Assembly: GCA_947480335.1 (NCBI GenBank)
Contig: CANKCB010000015.1
Span: forward strand, 1-47,485
Reading direction: 5' to 3'
Source of the DNA: Gammaproteobacteria bacterium
GTDB taxonomy: Bacteria > Pseudomonadota > Gammaproteobacteria > Eutrophobiales > Eutrophobiaceae
Length of the DNA stretch: 47,485 nucleotides
Part shown: positions 45,455 through 47,485 of the stretch, piece after piece
Numbering within the stretch: position 1 is the first letter of the stretch
Layout of the letters: every line of letters starts with the position of its first letter
Translations under genes and position numbers: made by a program
The notes under the pieces: model-generated
Seen by the model: the letters and a program-made list of their open reading frames with translations, nothing else
Database searches by the model: none
Told to the model about the DNA's origin: nothing

Positions 45455-45832
45455 ATGGAAAAAAAAGCGCTGAAATATTTTCTGTGCGTGGTTTTCTGGT
45501 GTTTGATCAGCTCAGCTCAGGCCGTGACCTTGTCGAATATAGAGATGAAGTCTTATCTTAACCAGAAGCTCGACGCCCGGATTGCGCTGGGTGGAATCAG
45601 TGCCGAGGATTTACAAAATCTCGAGATGAGATTTATCACTGCCACCGAAGGTTCAGTTGAGCGTTCGACTGCTTTAAGTGCTGAATTAATAAACGACAAA
45701 TCAGGACAATATATTCAGATTACGAGTAAAGAGATTATGCGGGAGCCAGTATTGGTGTTTACTCTGGAGCTGAGTTGGCCTGCGGGTCGCTTACAACGTG
45801 AATACTCTTTGTTGATAGATCCGAAAAATTAA
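45455..45832 (+). CDS. Stand-alone FimV N-terminal domain protein
   Basis: 125 residues: signal peptide (LKYFLCVVFWCLISSAQA) and then only the FimV N-terminal domain, with LSNIEMKSYLNQKLDARIAL, LEMRFITATE, and the end IMREPVLVFTLELSWPAGRL-QREYSLLIDP. The next gene carries the same domain (VMREPFLNFLIDASW, REYTVLLDPP), so this is a tandem duplicate that stops right after the domain. It would be periplasmic and could compete with or assist FimV. The gap to fimV is 26 bp, so it is probably cotranscribed. Confidence 0.78.
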   Translation: MEKKALKYFLCVVFWCLISSAQAVTLSNIEMKSYLNQKLDARIALGGISAEDLQNLEMRFITATEGSVERSTALSAELINDKSGQYIQITSKEIMREPVLVFTLELSWPAGRLQREYSLLIDPKN

Positions 45833-45858
45833 TCCTGAGAATGCAAGGAATTAAAAGA

Positions 45859-47485
45859 ATGATGCGCAAATTCGTATTAGTCATATTGCTCGCAACGATA
45901 TCAACCGGTGTCATGGCACTCGGTCTGGGCAATATTGAGTTAAACTCGGGATTAAACCAGCCGTTTGACGCGCGTATTGAACTGTTATCACCTACGGCCT
46001 CAGAACTCGACAACCTGACAATCACTCTGGCAGACACTGAAGCGTTCGAACGTGCCGGGATCGAAAGATTATTCGTATTATCCTCACTCCGTTTTGCAGT
46101 GCAAATAAGTGAATCCGGCAAGGATTACATACATATCACCACGCAGGATGTCATGCGTGAACCATTCCTGAATTTTTTGATTGATGCGAGCTGGTCGAAC
46201 GGTCGTTTGTTCCGTGAATACACTGTACTGCTGGATCCGCCCTTATATGATCCGAATGCACATCGGTCAGCGCAGGTACAAACCACCAGTCCAGCCGCCG
46301 CCAGTTCTTCGGTAGAACCACTTGGCTCAGGTACTCAGCCAACAACAGCAGGCGAACAAACCGTTTCCAATTTCTCGGGTAACGAGGTTGGGCCCACCGC
46401 CGCGTCTGATACGCTCTGGTCGCTCGCAAATCGAGTCAAACCTGACAGTACAATCAGCGTGAACCAGATGATGGTTGCCCTGCTGAGGGCAAATCCCGAA
46501 GCGTTTATAGGCAATAACATCAATGGATTAAAACAAGGTCAAATCCTGCGCGTACCGGCAATAGAAGATATCACCAGCACGTCTTTTGCAGCTGCAATCG
46601 AAGAAGTGCGTTCACAGAATGCGATGTGGGAAGAAGTCAGAGGTACTCTGGCGACGGATACAGCGGCAAGACCGGTCAGTACATCGGTTGAAACTGCACA
46701 AGGTAGTTCAGAAACGCAGAGTTCACAAACAGGTTCCGAATTGCGGTTGCTGGCGGCCAGTAATGAAAGTGCTAACACTTCCGGTTCCAGTACAGGTGCG
46801 GCAACAGGCAACAACAGTGAAGCAAATTCCGGATTGATGAGTGAACAACTGGAGTCCGTCACATCTGAAAATGCCGATCTGCGCGATCGATTGAATGAAT
46901 CAGATACGATTATTCAGGATTTAAAACGTCTCATCCAGTTGAAGGACGACGAGCTGGCCACCCTGCAGAAGCAAATGGGTGGTACCGGTGTTGCCCCTAC
47001 ACCAGCTGAAGCTGTAAAAGTGTCGACAGATGAGAGTTTACTTGATCAGATACTCAGTTTTATTTTCGTTAATATCATTGTTGTTGGTGGCGGACTGGGT
47101 GGTGTTATCTTGCTGGCGGTAGTGGCCTCGTTTATACGTAAACGCAAGGCTGCGGCGGCGAATGACCCTGAAGTTTCAGCCTTGACCGAGTTCCCAGATT
47201 TTGAAACACCAGCAGATGCGTCTGGAAACGATGGTCCACAGATAGAGGCCTATAAAGAAGCCCCTGCTGCAGCTGACAAGCTGGAAGCTACTATAGATGT
47301 GCCGATCGTATCCTCTGCGCCTGCACAACAGGATGTGGCTGATGATAATGCCCTTGATTTTGATATTGGTGGCTTGAGTGCTGAAACGCCCGCAGAAGAA
47401 GAAGGTAGTCTTGAACTCGGAAGTTCTGATGAAAACCTGATTGATTTTGATGACCAGTCTGTGTCCAGTGATACCGATGGTGGTA
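45859..47485 (+). CDS. fimV: FimV-like pilus/polarity hub protein, 3' end outside window
   Basis: At least 542 residues, open to the window edge. Signal peptide (KFVLVILLATISTGVMA), FimV N-terminal domain (GNIELNSGLNQPFDARIEL), Ser/Thr-rich linker, LysM-like segment (DTLWSLANRVKP, then INGLKQGQILRVP), coiled coil (about 330-380, LESVTSENADLRDRLNES), one membrane helix (FVNIIVVGGGLGGVILLAVV), then an acidic cytoplasmic part. FimV binds peptidoglycan and organises type IV pili and polar proteins. Start 45859 has AAGGA nine bases upstream; 45841 is an in-frame alternative. Confidence 0.9.
   Translation, partial: MMRKFVLVILLATISTGVMALGLGNIELNSGLNQPFDARIELLSPTASELDNLTITLADTEAFERAGIERLFVLSSLRFAVQISESGKDYIHITTQDVMREPFLNFLIDASWSNGRLFREYTVLLDPPLYDPNAHRSAQVQTTSPAAASSSVEPLGSGTQPTTAGEQTVSNFSGNEVGPTAASDTLWSLANRVKPDSTISVNQMMVALLRANPEAFIGNNINGLKQGQILRVPAIEDITSTSFAAAIEEVRSQNAMWEEVRGTLATDTAARPVSTSVETAQGSSETQSSQTGSELRLLAASNESANTSGSSTGAATGNNSEANSGLMSEQLESVTSENADLRDRLNESDTIIQDLKRLIQLKDDELATLQKQMGGTGVAPTPAEAVKVSTDESLLDQILSFIFVNIIVVGGGLGGVILLAVVASFIRKRKAAAANDPEVSALTEFPDFETPADASGNDGPQIEAYKEAPAAADKLEATIDVPIVSSAPAQQDVADDNALDFDIGGLSAETPAEEEGSLELGSSDENLIDFDDQSVSSDTDGG

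Overview
The window looks like a chromosomal segment of a gammaproteobacterium. The evidence is a conserved gene order (smpB-ratA-rnfH-bamE-fur-recN-nadK-hrcA-grpE-dnaK-dnaJ-dapB, carAB-greA-rlmE-ftsH-glmM, asd-fimV), a two-part ssrA-smpB locus with an NDDNYALAA-type degradation tag, and a short cysteine-poor Fur of the Pseudomonas type. Genus cannot be fixed from the sequence alone. No tRNA, rRNA, intact transposase or CRISPR array was seen.

Bases 1-4617 are accessory DNA. They begin inside a gene made of 15-bp tandem repeats. Next comes a 1.9-kb palindromic arrangement: two inverted arms of about 634 bp (757-1390 and 2024-2658) around a 633-bp core. Each arm carries a small lipoprotein gene, four 17-bp iterons and the 3' end of a helix-turn-helix (HTH) gene. 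Only the right copy of that gene is whole. Beyond lie small phage-like genes, a broken fibronectin type III lipoprotein and a fragment of a second phage-like gene. The region ends at the 3' end of ssrA (tmRNA), a common integration site for genomic islands.

Bases 4618-18915 are core genome: trans-translation (ssrA, smpB), ratA/rnfH, a vitamin B12-type ABC importer (btuC, btuD, with btuF convergent), bamE, fur, recN, nadK, the heat-shock set hrcA-grpE-dnaK-dnaJ, and dapB. Bases 18942-25370 interrupt the usual dapB-carA junction with six unrelated loci: a membrane protein, a patatin-like lipase, a decayed circularly permuted ATP-grasp gene, an XdhC/MocA fusion, a Ser/Thr kinase with Sel1 repeats, and a Rieske protein. 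Core order resumes at 25550 with carA-carB-greA, rlmE, ftsH and glmM. folP and yhbY, often present in this block, are absent. A transcription-attenuator-like leader precedes carA.

Bases 34796-41499 hold serA with a DUF1015 gene, then two convergent operons that together form a membrane-lipid remodelling locus. btaA-btaB make betaine lipid from diacylglycerol. A PlcP-type phosphoesterase and an Agt-type glycosyltransferase would release diacylglycerol from phospholipids and glycosylate it. btaA has a structured leader that appears to hide its ribosome binding site. Bases 41644-45268 carry an aldehyde dehydrogenase, dapD, a structured intergenic region ending in a terminator, and asd (lysine/diaminopimelate pathway, with dapB elsewhere in the window). 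The window ends in fimV, preceded by a free-standing copy of the FimV N-terminal domain.
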